From contig MEHQ01003716.1 of the NCBI GenBank assembly GCA_008828725.1, positions 194,843-258,842 of the forward strand: DNA of 64,000 bases, read 5' to 3'. This DNA is from Saccharina japonica. Lineage: Eukaryota > Sar > Phaeophyceae > Laminariales > Laminariaceae. Made by a program: the position numbers and the translations under genes. Positions 1-12,400 of this stretch are shown piece by piece; within the stretch, counting starts at the first letter, position 1; every line of letters begins with the position of its first letter. The notes under the pieces were generated by a model, which saw only the letters and a program-made list of their open reading frames with translations, was not told the DNA's origin and searched no databases.

Positions 1-908
1 CCTTCGCCTTTCCAGTGATATCGTGTTTGCATATATTTGCTTGGCCAGCTATCCACTTGCCACTTGTCCGTCCGCATCCACTGCTATCACCGTACTAACC
101 CGTCGCTATCGCGGTGCGTGACTATGTTGCCCAACTCTCCGTGTTCCGCCCTACATGTCCTTCGCCTTTCCAGTGATATCGTGTTTGCATATATTTGCTT
201 GGCCAGCTATGCACTTGCCACTTGTCCGTCCGCATCCACTGCTATCACCGTACTAACCCGTCGCTATCGCGGTGCGTGACTATGTTGCCCAACTCTCCGT
301 GTTCCGCCCTACATGTCCTTCGCCTTTCCAGTGATATCGTGTTTGCATATATTTGCTTGGCCAGCTATGCACTTGCCACTTGTCCGTCCGCATCCACTGC
401 TATCACCGTACTAACCCGTCGCTATCGCGGTGCGTGACTATGTTGCCCAACTCTCCGTGTTCCGCCCTACATGTCCTTCGCCTTTCCAGTGATATCGTGT
501 TTGCATATATTTGCTTGGCCAGCTATGCACTTGCCACTTGTCCGTCCGCATCCACTGCTATCACCGTACTAACCCGTCGCTATCGCGGTGCGTGACTATG
601 TTGCCCAACTCTCCGTGTTCCGCCCTACATGTCCTTCGCCTTTCCAGTGATATCGTGTTTGCATATATTTGCTTGGCCAGCTATGCACTTGCCACTTGTC
701 CGTCCGCATCCACTGCTATCACCGTACTAACCCGTCGCTATCGCGGTGCGTGACTATGTTGCCCAACTCTCCGTGTTCCGCCCTACATGTCCTTCGCCTT
801 TCCAGTGATATCGTGTTTGCATATATTTGCTTGGCCAGCTATCCACTTGCCACTTGTCCGTCCGCATCCTTTGCTATCACCGTACTAACCCGTCGCTATC
901 GCGGTGCG
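1..908. repeat. 158-bp tandem satellite array, right end
   Basis: Nearly identical 158-bp units follow head to tail; the marker TTGGCCAGCTAT recurs at 41, 199, 357, 515, 673 and 831. About 5.7 units are present and the array runs off the left edge. The last unit carries two small changes (ATCCACTTGC at 841, and CATCCTTTGC) before homology stops at about 908. Each unit contains an 80-codon open frame that simply overlaps into the next unit; I read this as a by-product of a repeat without stops and not as a gene. High unit identity suggests recent homogenisation, typical of satellite DNA. Confidence 0.95.
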
Positions 909-973
909 TCTGTTCGTCTACTTGTGTAGTTGTATCGGTATGGTGGGCTGTGTGTTTGTGTGGCAGAGGGAAT

Positions 974-1296
974 GCCCTTCAAGGATGGGTCCGTACCTAC
1001 TGGGACCGTTGTTGCTGTTTCCAATTCTAGGGAGACGGCAATCCGGCCTCTATAGGTCTGCGCCTTTCCACGGGGCAAATGCTTTTGTTCGAGTTCGTCT
1101 GTTTGCTCGTTTGTTTCGCTTGTTGCTTGTTTTGTTCGTTCTTCATTTTCCTCCGGGACAGGATATGTGCCTTGTGGCCGTATGCGGGAGGAAGCTCTTC
1201 AAGGATGGGTCCGTACCTATTACGGGGACCGTTGTTGCTGTCCCCCATACCGAGGGAGACGGCGACCTGGTCCTTGTAGATCTGCGCCTTTCCACG
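974..1296. repeat. Diverged direct duplication (~100 bp copies)
   Basis: Two related blocks (974-1072 and 1194-1296) share TTCAAGGATGGGTCCGTACC, a GGGACCGTTGTTGCTGT segment, a GGGAGACGGC segment and CTGCGCCTTTCCACG at their ends. Between them is T/G-rich DNA. No protein family is recognisable in any frame; an open frame across this region is likely fortuitous. Confidence 0.7.
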
Positions 1297-1439
1297 TGCC
1301 GTTCCTTTTATACAAAGTTTCTCTATATGTATGGTCCTGTCCGCATACCGGTATATTTTATATTTAGTTTCGCTATTCATATAGCTCACTTGTATATTGC
1401 GTGCCCATCATCGTTTCCTTCATTATTCCCCACTTTTTC

Positions 1440-1545
1440 CGTTTGTCCTTTTTATTTCAACTTGTTGACGGGGGGGAGTTTCCCTGTCCCCCACTTCTTC
1501 TGTCTATCCTTATATTTCAACTTGTTGACGGGGGGGAGGTGCCAC
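1440..1545. repeat. Short direct repeat ending in a G-run
   Basis: TTTCAACTTGTTGACGGGGG occurs twice about 60 bases apart, each time followed by a purine run. It could be debris of a retroelement (primer-site or polypurine-like), but no reverse transcriptase or LTR pair is visible. Confidence 0.5.
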
Positions 1546-1592
1546 CGTTGTCGGTAGCCGGCGACGGCATGGCAACACTCGACGTCTCCGAT

Positions 1593-1769
1593 GCCTTGCC
1601 CGTGCGTTGTACCCTCGTCCCGCGCCCTTACTCGTGCGCCACTCCCTCACTCCGCACCCTTACCCGTGCGCTGTTCCCTTGCGCCTCACCCTTGCCCGTG
1701 TGCCGCTTCCTCTCTCCGAGACCTTGCCCGTGCGCTGCTCCCTCGCTCCGAAGCCTTGCCCGCGCGCCG
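1593..1769. repeat. GC-rich degenerate minisatellite (~32 bp unit)
   Basis: About five imperfect units built on CCTTGCCCGTGCGCTG followed by a CTCCCTC-type spacer. Several frames stay open through it because of composition. I see no gene. Confidence 0.7.
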
Positions 1770-3100
1770 TCACAATAACAGGAATTAACTGATCCGCCAC
1801 GCAATAGGGGAGTTGCATAGCGCAACCGATGATGAGCGTTGGACCAGAAGACGAAGAGCGACGTCTTTTGTTGTGCGTTTTTCTTTTATGTCGCCCTTGG
1901 AGTGAGGGTTGTCGCGGTGTCTCACGGGTGTATGCTGGTCGACTTTGCTTGTAAGAGTTTGATGGACAGGTTGGGAAGTTGAATTTAGGAGTGTGAATCT
2001 TGGCCTTGTGTTGTGTGCAGTACGGGATATTCTCTGTTCCGACGGCGGGGTGAATGTGTTGGTGGGTATCTATATCTAGGAAATGGGTATGGTTTGCGTG
2101 ATACAAGTTTCCGTGTTTTATCTAATTAGTGTTTTCTCCGCTGGTCTCTTTGGGATTCACCTGTTTTAGCAAAAATTAGTGTGTCCTCTTCGCTGGTCTT
2201 TTTGGAGCTGTTCGAATTTCTTCTATTTTCAGTGTTTGCCCGTCTTGTTTTGCAACTTGGAATTTCTTCTGTTTCTGTGTTTCCGATTGCCCCCTTTATG
2301 TCTCGAGGAGTTCCGCGTTTCTTGAAAGGCATGTGTCTTCGTTGCCGTTATTGTTTTGCCAGTCTGCGTTGCTTCTCTTGCTGTGTCCCGAGTGCCCCTG
2401 TTTTATTTTGGTTCTGGGTTTTTGGATCAAATACTTGAGTTGATTTTAGTCGAGTGCCCGCTTTAAGCGACAGTGCGTTTGATGTTTGCGTCGTAGCGTG
2501 GACTTGCTCCCCTTTGTTCTAGTGGTTTTCGGTTTTTGTTGTACTTCTGTTTTTCGCCTTGCCTTGTATGTTAGCTTATGGTTTGAACCGAGGAGGCGAA
2601 GTTTGCCTTCTCCGTTGTGTTCGATTTTTGTTGGATTCGTGAGGACGCAATAGAAGCGATTTATGCTTAGGCGTTAGGGGACACTGCGTTTATTTCATCG
2701 CTGAATGAGCGTAGGGGGACTTTAGCCATTGAATAGTGGTCGGGCAACCAAACTCGCAGTGAAAAAGCATGGGTGTGGGTTTTTCTCAGGGATTTCCCAC
2801 TGATGGCCTGTGCGATTTCGGTTTGGTTGTTTATCCCTGAGGCCGTTATTTGTGTTAGAGGGCTTTGCGGCTCTTTAAACTTGGTTATAGTCACAGGATT
2901 GCGATAGCATAAGGCGCATTCCGTCATTCGCATTATGCTAGGGGGCATGTTATGGTCCTGTCGACCGTTTCAGGAGTTATGATGACATAGAGGCGTTTTC
3001 ATATTGTTGCTCCGCTCTAGAGAGAACGCTTCTATTGCCCTTCTCTCTTCACAATCACTTGGTCACACCTTCGATCAAAGGATAAGCAATCTCTTACCAT
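1770..3100. other. No gene seen; T/G-rich on the plus strand
   Basis: The stretch is unusually T- and G-rich on the plus strand and contains only short open frames. Around 2130-2330 there is a loose direct repetition (TTAGTGT, TCCGCTGGTCT/TCGCTGGTCT, TTCTGT segments). No domain, splice-supported exon or RNA gene could be supported. Confidence 0.5.
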
Positions 3101-3117
3101 CTATCCATCTCCCTTGG

Positions 3118-3217
3118 AGGACTCTTCCCTGAAGTACCACAAGCTTGCCCTACGCTCCTGGAGACGTAGGACTCTTCCCTGAAGTACCACAAGCTTGCCC
3201 TACGTTCCTGAAGACGT
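3118..3217. repeat. Two-copy 50-bp tandem duplication
   Basis: Two units of 50 bases (3118-3167 and 3168-3217) start AGGACTCTTCCCTGAAGTAC and differ by only a few substitutions, indicating a recent local duplication. Confidence 0.85.
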
Positions 3218-3440
3218 AGGAGCACACCTCTCGACTCGGTCGACTCCAGTCCTGCGCTGGCATTGAGGTTGGTCATAATGTCTCGATTCTGTGTTCTCGT
3301 CTTAGTTTATGCCTCTCATGAGTGGCTCCTGGCCACTGGCAGGCCACACACACCAACTGTGCGAGAACCTGCATGTGTAGCCTCGTGACCATGACTTTAG
3401 ACCTCAACCCAGGTAGCCTGGATTCGTAATACATGTTCGA

Positions 3441-3765
3441 TGCCCCGACACTAAAACCATGTGTTTTTCGGCCCTGACTAAAAAACAAAAAAACTTCCAG
3501 CCCGACACTACTGTAAAACCAAGTCATGTTCGGCCCTGGCACTCAAAACCAAATCAATTTCGACCCCCCGCACAAAAATCAAGCCAAATACGACCCCCAC
3601 ACCATAATCAATTATATTTCAATCCCCCACACAAAAATCAAGTTTTTTTTCCGACCCAACACTAAAATCAAGTCTATTTCGATCCCTATTTTAAAACCAA
3701 GTCAACTTCGATGCCCTAACACTAAAACCACGTCAGTTTTAACCACCCACACTCAAACTTAGTAT
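3441..3765. repeat. Degenerate ~30-bp tandem repeat, A/C-rich
   Basis: About ten diverged units with the pattern CACTAAAACCAAGTCA, then TTTCGACCCC. Unit length drifts between roughly 28 and 35 bases. The open frames across it have low-complexity translations (repeated K, N, P, H) and are not taken as genes. Confidence 0.75.
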
Positions 3766-4371
3766 TTTTATTTCCCTGTAAGTTTTATCCCAAAGTGCAG
3801 ATGCTGTTCAACGTCGTATATACGTACTATGTGATACGCGCATGATAGTACCATATCGCATGCTGTAGTAGGTTTTCAATCCGTTCTTGCGCCACTCCCA
3901 CCCCTAGGCAAGTCCCGGAGGGGAACCTTGTATATTATTACCGGCACCTCTTTCCCCAAAGCAACTATTACGAGGGGCCATACTAAATAGCACCCACTGT
4001 ACACACAAAATACTATATATTTACAAATTTTACGAACAAAATTTGAAAATTTGGACCTTTTTGCGATGCCCACCGATATATTCATATTATTAACATCCTA
4101 ACGCGAATTGGGACTGGAGACAAGCGACGCGAAGGATACTATATCGATTGCGATACTATGTTATAAAGCAGTTATTCATATTACAATACATATATTTGTC
4201 TCGTACGGCGTCGCTGATGGTGCGAACGTTTTCAGGGCTACCGTGCCGCCGGAAAGGACGCTTTAAATGGGCGGTGCCATGGTTTTCAGGGCCACAATCT
4301 TACCCGAGCCATGAATTCCCAAAATATCATTGTTTTCGCACAATTTGTTTTATTTTTAAACCATATTCTCC
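3766..4371. other. No gene seen
   Basis: Mixed-composition DNA with short A/T-rich tracts. I find no supported exon, RNA gene or element between the tandem repeat and the fold-back element. Confidence 0.5.
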
Positions 4372-5397
4372 ATTAGGGCCCATATTAACGAGTATAAAAT
4401 AATTTCAATTTGGAAAAAATAAAATTCAAATTCGCTTTTAATTGGTCAACACACGTACCAGCACCCCCCAAGATCCTAATCTTCGGTGCTGGTGCGCGTG
4501 TTGACCAATGAAAAGTGGATTGTTTTATTTTTTTTTCCAAATTGAATTTTTGTTTTCTTCGTTAAAACGGGCTACCGTTTTAACGAGTATGAAATAAATT
4601 CAATTTGGAAAAAATATAATTCAAATACGCTTTTAATTGGTCAACACACGCACCAGCATCAAAGATTAGGATCTTGGGGTCTAATCAATTTGAATTGGAC
4701 GAAAAAACCAAGAAGGTTTTCCAAAGAATTCAAATCAAATTGAGGAGTTGGCCCGACTTGGACCGGCATGTCCACGGTGGGCAACCGCCCCAGGTGCAAT
4801 CTGGTAATTTCTTGGTGGCATCGATGACCACGACCGAGGCGACAACACGTGAACCACAACCCGAGGCCACCGGGACAACAGCCGCGCCCTCGCCTATAGA
4901 CAATAGCACAGCGTACCCCGGCGGTGGCGCCTCAAAACCAATCATGGCGGTCGCAATCGCAACTTTTCAACCAGCTCGATGGTCCAACCCGATCAAAAAC
5001 CGAGCGATCAACCCAAAAACAGCATGATACGCTCAAGACTTCGATAACACAATCGTCGCCCCTGTCTCGCCCGTGGCGTTCCAGGGATCCCTACGCCCGC
5101 CCAGGAGACCCTGAGAGCGATAGCTTCCTAGCCTGGGCGGTCAAAAGCAAAAGTATGCTGGCGGCGGCGCGCACGCGTTGACGCATCCTTTCCCTCTCGT
5201 CTCCTCTCGTCGATTTGTTTCACCTGGGCGCTGTGACGCATGCTGCGTTTTTTCGATTTCATAAATATTTGAACGAGCAATTCACTATTCCCCATAGGAC
5301 GCAAACCACTTTTTTTTTTGCGAAATCACATTCAAATAGGATTTTATTTTCCAAATTGGATTTTTGCTGTCTTCGTTAATACGGGCCCCTATTTCGT
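4372..5397. mobile_element. Fold-back (long terminal inverted repeat) element, composite
   Basis: A left arm at 4373-4466 (GGGCCCATATTAACGAGT, then an A/T-rich tract with CAATTTGGAAAAA, then TTAATTGGTCAACACACG) is mirrored by 4485-4575, forming a ~200-bp palindrome around a short loop. A second left arm at 4571-4665 repeats the same sequence, and a matching inverted arm lies at about 5330-5397 (CCAAATTGGATTTTTGC, then CTTCGTTAATACGGGCCC). The simplest reading is two related inverted-repeat elements side by side. The second has a ~620-bp interior (4680-5300) with an open frame of about 117 codons that matches no family I know. No transposase is visible, so both are non-autonomous. Confidence 0.65.
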
Positions 5398-6148
5398 TTC
5401 GAAATATTCGAATGGGAAGCATTTTCTTGTTTTCCTTGAATAAAAATATTGGATTTTGTGGGGATAATTTTCTCGATAAAAAAGAGCTGCCCATTTTATA
5501 TTGGATTCGATATTGCGAGTACGCCCCCTACCTGCCAAAGGGCCGCACAATGAAAAGACCTGACCACGTCCCCTCCCCGACATAGTTTGTTAGCAAGAAA
5601 TACGTTGGAGGTGCGGCCTCAAGAAGATTTGTTTCGTGTACACCCTGGTACGCCTGACATACCAGGTACCCTGGCACCTGATGAAATTGGCTTTTATTTT
5701 TCGTTTACAGCCGGCGGAGGCTCAGCTTAGGCTCATGGGCCAATTATATAACCAGGAATTGACTTTTTGTCAAACGTTAACGTTTATTATAGGTCTATTT
5801 CCCAAACTTGACGGAGTCCGCACTCTGTGTATTGTTGTCTGTGTGTGTTGGGTATTGGAGCGCAGTGCGCCAATATTTTTTGTTTTTCGAAGTTGCGCCG
5901 CTTTCGCAGCTAGGGTCCGCAGTTGAAGCAAACTTTACCTGTACGTATATACTCATACGTGCTTGAGCGGAAGACCACTGCCTAGACGGTCTGCCGCTGC
6001 TCGGCCAGTTGAAAAGGGCAGGATAATTCTGATTTGCTACGAGTGTTCAGGTCATCTCTGTTCTCGGCACTCTGAAAAATGAATTGTTGATACTATTAAT
6101 ATCGATAGATGATGAATAGTACTTCCCCCCGAAACATTTATGTTGGTC
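5398..6148. other. No gene seen; upstream flank of gene A
   Basis: Contains a CCAGGTA/TACCTGG-type palindromic cluster at 5643-5690 and otherwise unremarkable sequence. It probably includes distal promoter DNA of the spondin gene starting at 6351, but no TATA or other core motif is convincing. Confidence 0.4.
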
Positions 6149-6350
6149 TCGCCGCTCCGCGTCCCTCTCTCCGGAGCACAAACCACACCCCCCGCCCATC
6201 ATATCACAAAGCATCCTGAGCCTCCCCTCCCCATCTCCTCTCTACATACCCTTAGGATCCGCCTTTCAACTGCAACAACCTTGCAACTAGACCAACAACA
6301 CACACACCTCCACGTCACGGCCAGCACCACATAAACACCTCATCGTCATC
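6149..6350 (+). promoter_or_regulatory. C-rich presumed 5' leader / proximal promoter of gene A
   Basis: Directly upstream of the gene A start codon the plus strand turns strongly C- and A-rich and T-poor toward the ATG, with CCTCCCCTCCCC, then CAACAACACACACACC. No ATG lies in the last ~180 bases before the chosen start. A C-rich stretch also lies upstream of gene B (minus strand, around 29930). Transcript boundaries cannot be read from sequence. Confidence 0.35.
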
Positions 6351-6437
6351 ATGGTTCGCGTCTCTCCCGCGTCGTCGGCTCTGCTTATCGTGGCTTCTTC
6401 TGCCCTGTCTGTCTCCCACGCCCTCATGGAGTACAAG
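6351..6437 (+). CDS. Gene A exon 1: signal peptide
   Basis: Encodes 29 residues starting MVRVSPASSA and ending ALMEYK, then GTGAAA as donor (phase 0). The initial ATG is preferred because it opens a clean signal sequence and the paralogues start at the same place (MVRTAP, MIRTAA). The final residues enter the first beta strand, continued by VRVRNLT of exon 2. Confidence 0.85.
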
Positions 6438-9400
6438 GTGAAAACAACTATAACCTGCTGCTGTACAGTACGTCACCCAACCTGCTGCTGTACTTGACCC
6501 AACCCGCTTATAACGTACCTGGTGTTTATACGTTAAATTAAACCAGTGCTTTTGAAGTATGTGATACTCGCACGTAGCGTACATAGGCCCGATGGAAGTA
6601 TAACACTCAGCTCTGCTGGGCTTGCGAAGATGAGTTTCGACGAAATCCTTGATCTCACCGGTTTTTGTTTTCAATATTATTGAATACAATACGTACTGTA
6701 AAGTAAGAAACAGGAAATCTGGCCCAGGCGGGATTTCTTATTTGATAGAGAGTGCTTTCTACACTAATATCAAGATAACGACTCCCGAATTTATTATTTT
6801 CCGCTAAATCTCAGGCTGGCGTTCGTATTAGCCTGTTTCTTAATGGGTGTCCTGTACTACTGTATATACATATGTAGCTCGTTGTTTCCTTCTTTGAGCG
6901 TCCTTGCAAGCAGCAAGTGTCTGGTTTCCCCCTGCTGGCTATACGGCACGCTCTCGTTAGTCCGGCAAAAATCTACAGTTTGTGAATGCGTGCGGTAACA
7001 CGCAGTGAGTGAACCGCGAATATGTTCTCAGTAATCGAAAGCGCGCCCAACGGCGCCGAGCGGTGCTGATTTGTTTTATTGAACCAGTCCCAGGCGCACA
7101 GTAGTTCGGAAATTCCATGAGTCCTCAAAACACTGAGAATGACACATAATATCGCTGGGCCCTGAATCTAACATCTATTAATTGTACCGGGCGCCTTCAC
7201 TCGCTCCATTGTATTTCGTCAGATCTGGTACTACCACAGTAGTGTTGTGTTGTATATAATTGTGTCGAGGACTAGCTGGATATTGAACGTCAAACGTTGC
7301 TTGTTTCGAACATGTCGTGGGTACTAGAGGCTGGAGAGGGCCAAAAGTGCACTCATTGGACTCATGAATGCTCTAGGCGATGGTCAATTGCTTTTCACCC
7401 AGAGCGTGCCCAGACCACGACAAAACACAAAAAGTCAACAACAGTCGCATACAGTACGCGACACCAGTTACGAATCTCTTAATTCTGACCAGGCTGGAAT
7501 TATTATGTAAGGCAGGGTGTGTCCTACACTATTTTCAGTACAAAGGAGGTCATGTTCTTATTTTCGTCTGAAAATCCAGCCTTAAATTCTTAACTGCCGA
7601 GTTCTTAAGTGCTGTCGCGTACTGTACTCGTATAAGGGCCCTGATCACACCCACTCGTACTCCCCACCGCTTCCTCGGTGCCGTAGGACACGATTATTTA
7701 ATATTAACACAAGATATTGGCTTCTCGGTTCGGTAATCACGGGACCGGGAGTGAGGGTGTTATCTTATTGCAGGCTGTGCTATTCAATAGTTTTACAAGT
7801 GTATATATGTACGAACCTGTAGAAATGAGGAAGTACTGCCATACCAAAATGCACTTACCTGGTACCTGGTACCCTGGTACTATTTATTGTACATCCTGGT
7901 TGGGTTTTCGTTTTAGTATGGAATGCTATATCGCGGAACTCAAGATATCGCGGACCTCTAAACCGCGGACCCTCGAACAACGTTCAGAGTACGTACATCA
8001 AAATATGCACCAAGTCATCATTTGTCTACAGCAGTGCTCTTGAACGTGGTATGCATGATCTCCTGGTACATATAGTAAGAATAACCGTTTACCGGTTTGG
8101 AGCAAAAACGATATCCACTGTTAACACCTTAACCCTTTTAGGACTGCAGTCCCGTTTTGGGGACAAACCACTCTAATTCTAAGTAATTTGTCCCCAAAAC
8201 GGGACTCCAGTCCTATAAGGGTTAATAACTGGTCCCACGTATTTGGGGACAAACTACTTGGAATCAGTGTGGGATGTTTTTTTAGTTCTGAATGGGTTAA
8301 TATCGCAACTCATTATTTCAGCTTCTTCCTTCTTTGACTCGCGTCGAGTTGACCACATATCTATGTATAGCTGTTTCCCAGTAGGTACCGTATATACCTT
8401 TTGCGGATGGATGTGTTGCCTACTCTCCGCCTCGGTCGTCCAGCATCACCAAACTGAGCAATTCCTTCAGAGAACAGCACGGCTATACGACAGCGTCCCT
8501 TGTAATTGGCGCTGCAACACACCAATCGCTGTACTTACTCTGTCGCCATGTAACGCCACCAACCAGTGTGCGCGTGCTGTGCTGTGCTTAATCTCCGAAA
8601 TCCGCCCCTTCCCGTGTGTTAAATGTCCTCGAACCCCCGCCAGGTCCGCGTGAGGAACCTTACCCACCAGCAGCCATTCTCTCCTCCCGCCATGGTCGTG
8701 CACACCAGCGTGAGTCAGCTGTTCTTATACCTCTTGTCTTAAAAACCTTTGGTGTTTAGGAGAGAATACGCGTGGCGAACATGTGCTTGACAACTGCAGC
8801 ATCGGGGCACACGGAAAGCGGTCCAGGCTCCTGGGGCGGGATGTTTGTGACCTTATTAATACATACGTGCAGTACGACACTCGCGGAAATGCAGCAGCAG
8901 GGGTACTTGCCGTATGGCTGCAAACGCTTTCTACGTACGTAGCAGAAGCAAATAATCGCGCCAACATTTTCTACGTACGAGCAGAAATCAAATGATCTCG
9001 CCAACACTCGTTGTTATTTGTCCACTGTACGTATATACAATCAAAACTGTGTTTCCATTCTGTTTACCGGTTGTGGGATGGTTTTAGTTCCTCTGCAGGC
9101 CAGCGCCCGGATAGGAAATACCGTGGATATACAAGGATCCCCATGAGTTCTGGCTCGCGGCACCTATGCTCGAAGAAGTAGAGCCAGTGGAGTGACTTGC
9201 GAGGTTCCAGATGCAATTGCTGTACGTAGAAAGGCGTGCGGGCTTACTATGTTACTCCACCCCGAGTAAAAGAGTTTCCAAGGTATCTGTAAATGGTTTT
9301 GTGACGTCCGTGATATTTTAGGCTGTGCGGGACGTGTGACACGGTATAGAGTTGCACCGAGATTTGTTTTGAGGCTCCCTTCTTCCGGACCATGTGGTAC

Positions 9401-12400
9401 ATCACCGAAAACTACAGCAGTATATCTTGAGATAAACTGAGAACTCGGCTCGATGTTTCTACGACATGTATGGAGAACCTTCCCTAGCGTCCTGTTCAGC
9501 TCGGATCTACTCCAGGTTAGGCCCTTCGGCGAAACTCAATAGTGTATTCACGCCGAAAGGGTGCAGTTTTTACGCGGTCTCCCCCCCACGATTTCTCGCT
9601 TACCGCGATTCTGCTGCTGCTGTTGCTTCGGCCTGTCTGCAGGACGTCTTTGCCTTCAAGGAGGGCCTTCCGGCGCCCCCAGGCCTGAAGTTGCTTGCTG
9701 AGACCGGAGATTTGTCCACGCTTGGGGTAAGTTGTGTACAATTGGGACGAAACGAGCTGTCGACCCTTGAGGAAAATGGCTTTTGAGAATACCATTTCAG
9801 CTAAAACAAACGGTACAGTACCCCTAGGTAGCACGCGTCCGGTACAACGGAACCGAGCGTCCAATACGAAGGGAAATTAACACAGACAGATGAGCACGTA
9901 TATACCGACCAAATCCAGTTGACGGACGTTGGTTTTTCAGAATGTACGTTAAGCACTTAACCCTTTTTTAGTACTGGTGCTATGGGCTGACCGCAGTGTG
10001 ACCCCTGCACTGGCCGGCCCTGGTCTCTTCAGAGGCCTCAATTATTACCACGGTAGGCCTTGCCGATATTCGTCGATCCCAGATTTCACTCGCTTACAAC
10101 TGTAATTGCCTCCATACACGTAAATTTCCTAATTATTGTTTTCGTCGACCTGCAGGAAGAGATTGCCCTGGAGGACGTTGAGCACGCCTTGTGCGGATAC
10201 TTTGTCTCCGACGCGGCCGTCGCTCCTGGGGGAGAGGGAAGATACACATTTATGGTGGACGAGACTATCTGCGGAAACAACCCTAAGTTTACGTTCGCCG
10301 CAATGCTCGGTGAGTTAACGTAACTATGAAACAACCATAAGTTTACGTTCGCCGCAATGCTCGGTGAGTTAACGTAACTATGTTTCCTACATGTAGTGCG
10401 AAGCATGAGCACTGCTGTGTGACCCGAATGGGCCGGGGTACGATCGAAGTATCACACTCAGCTACGCTTATCAAAGATTAGTTTTTTTACGAAATCATCT
10501 ATCTCACAGCTGTTGCGTTTTTATTTTTTATATATATTCAGTTTTATAACCCCTATTAAGGAACTGTTGAAAACAAGCGACGGTAACAATAACGGCCGTG
10601 TGAGGCAGGTAGAAGTGCTGGGCATGGGTGACGTGTCAAAAACTGTGCTGGCGAGCGGACACCCACGACACTGGCGTAACGTTGTGTTACTATTACAGGC
10701 CCTACTTTGAGAGTAAGTGGCACATGCTTAAGAGATAGGTCATGATCTAGACCCCCTAGTTCCTCTCCTACCATAAGAGGTTGTGCAGGATCTTCATAGG
10801 ACATACCCCACAGAGGACGCACTCGCTAGATCATGCAAACTGCACGACTCTCACCCATCAACATGACCTACATAATGCAATGTCGGGAATATGTCTTGTC
10901 CTTGTAAGAATTAGATCATCAAGAGGAGATGATACATATGATCCGTCCGAGGTGATAAGGTTGAGTTAGACCATCAAAAGGGAATGATACATATGATCTG
11001 GCCGAGGTATCTCTTTTGCTACTGAGGAAAGGTTGATAAGGTCGTACCACGTGCTGTGTTTTGCATCGCTTAATCTGTGTACGTGCAGGGTGCCCGTAGT
11101 AGGGGTCGCAAGCCCCTCACGCTTCGAGACCTTCTTCTGTCGCCAATAAACGCATTAAACAACTCGAGCCCGAGAACGTGTTGCAGCAGCTTCACATTAA
11201 GGGGCGTTTTAATCCCGAGGCTAACTGCTGGCGATTCGTTTCCGGGCATAAACCTAGGAAAATTGGACTCAATGCTGTGCGGCGGATCATTTGCTGTCAT
11301 AACTTGAACCCTGTTCGATAAAATAGTGCCGAACACCGAGTTACTGTTACTACTGTGTACCCGGTAGGTTTCGTTTCATTGAACGTGTATTCCTTTCAAC
11401 AGACGCATGCTACGATATAGCGATTGCACTGCTTTATTTGGCCGGTATTGGCCGAACGGGCTCGCGTCAGCTGATCTACTGCCAAGCACCATTTGCATTT
11501 ACGCTATTCTTCGGTAAGTACCTAAGGCCATGACATTACCCTAGTTTTTCGGGTTTACACCGTCTTTCTTTGGCGTTTTCAGGCAATATTTGACGGGGTT
11601 ACACCGTCTTTCTTTGTCGGGGTCATGCTTTGGGTGTAAGGGCAACCCTCGAGACCGAAGTTAAAAACTAATATCCCCATGCAACATGTTGCGTGCTGTG
11701 CTGTGTCTGCCCTCGTGTCAGTGAACACCAACGACGCCTTCGTGGGCGTTGACTCGTTGCCGCTCAGCTACTCCGGCTCGGCCAAGGTTTACCCCCCTGC
11801 CTTCGATGCCGGTGAGAGTTCCCCCGCGATTCGTTTGATCATGATATTCGTTTCCGCCATATTCCACCTCTTTTGGTTTTAACGATAAGAGAGATTCGCG
11901 GTAGTGGTAGGACCGACAGTAATATAGGCGAAAGCCCCTTCTTGATGACTTACCTCCACCAACCACCAACGTTGATACAAACACGTAGACTAGATAAAAT
12001 GTTTCTTAGCGAATCGGTACACATCGGTTTAGGGTTCAGGTTAGTTGTTTAGAGGCGTACGTAAATAGTTACATCTACCAAGGTACTTTGGGAGTGAACT
12101 TGGACCCTTACGTACGACAGCACGTCTTGTTTCGTGTCTCACGCCTGCATGGCGATTGTCACGCAAGTTGTTGAATCAGTGATACGTCCCGTGTGTGCGC
12201 GCTAGCGTCGATCGGACTCCCTTTCATCTATTCGAACGCAACTTTAACGGCTTCCTTCAACGCTCGGCGAACCCCTGATTCACAAACAAACACAGATGTC
12301 TTTCTCCTGCGTACGTGACCACACGAATAGATCACGATTTTTCTTCGTTGAACATTGGAAGGCAAGTTCAGCTTTATCTTGATGCTAGGTTCACCATCCC

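Noticed and set aside
37..929. Repeated 80-codon open frames in the satellite
   Set aside because: They are the same satellite unit read repeatedly and overlap each other across unit borders; sequence has no protein-like features.
904..1557. 217-codon open frame, the longest in the window
   Set aside because: It runs from the satellite edge through diverged duplications; the translation is Leu/Phe/Cys-rich without a domain, and the strand is T-rich, which lowers stop frequency.
4674..5181. Overlapping open frames inside the fold-back element
   Set aside because: They are Thr/Pro/Ala-rich and Ser/Arg-rich, match no family I know, and lie between inverted repeats; treated as element interior only.
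11404..11515. Possible extra exon in gene A intron 4 ending CTATTCTTCGGTAAGT
   Set aside because: No equivalent exists in genes B and C, and joining exon 4 directly to exon 5 gives the conserved motif order in correct phase.
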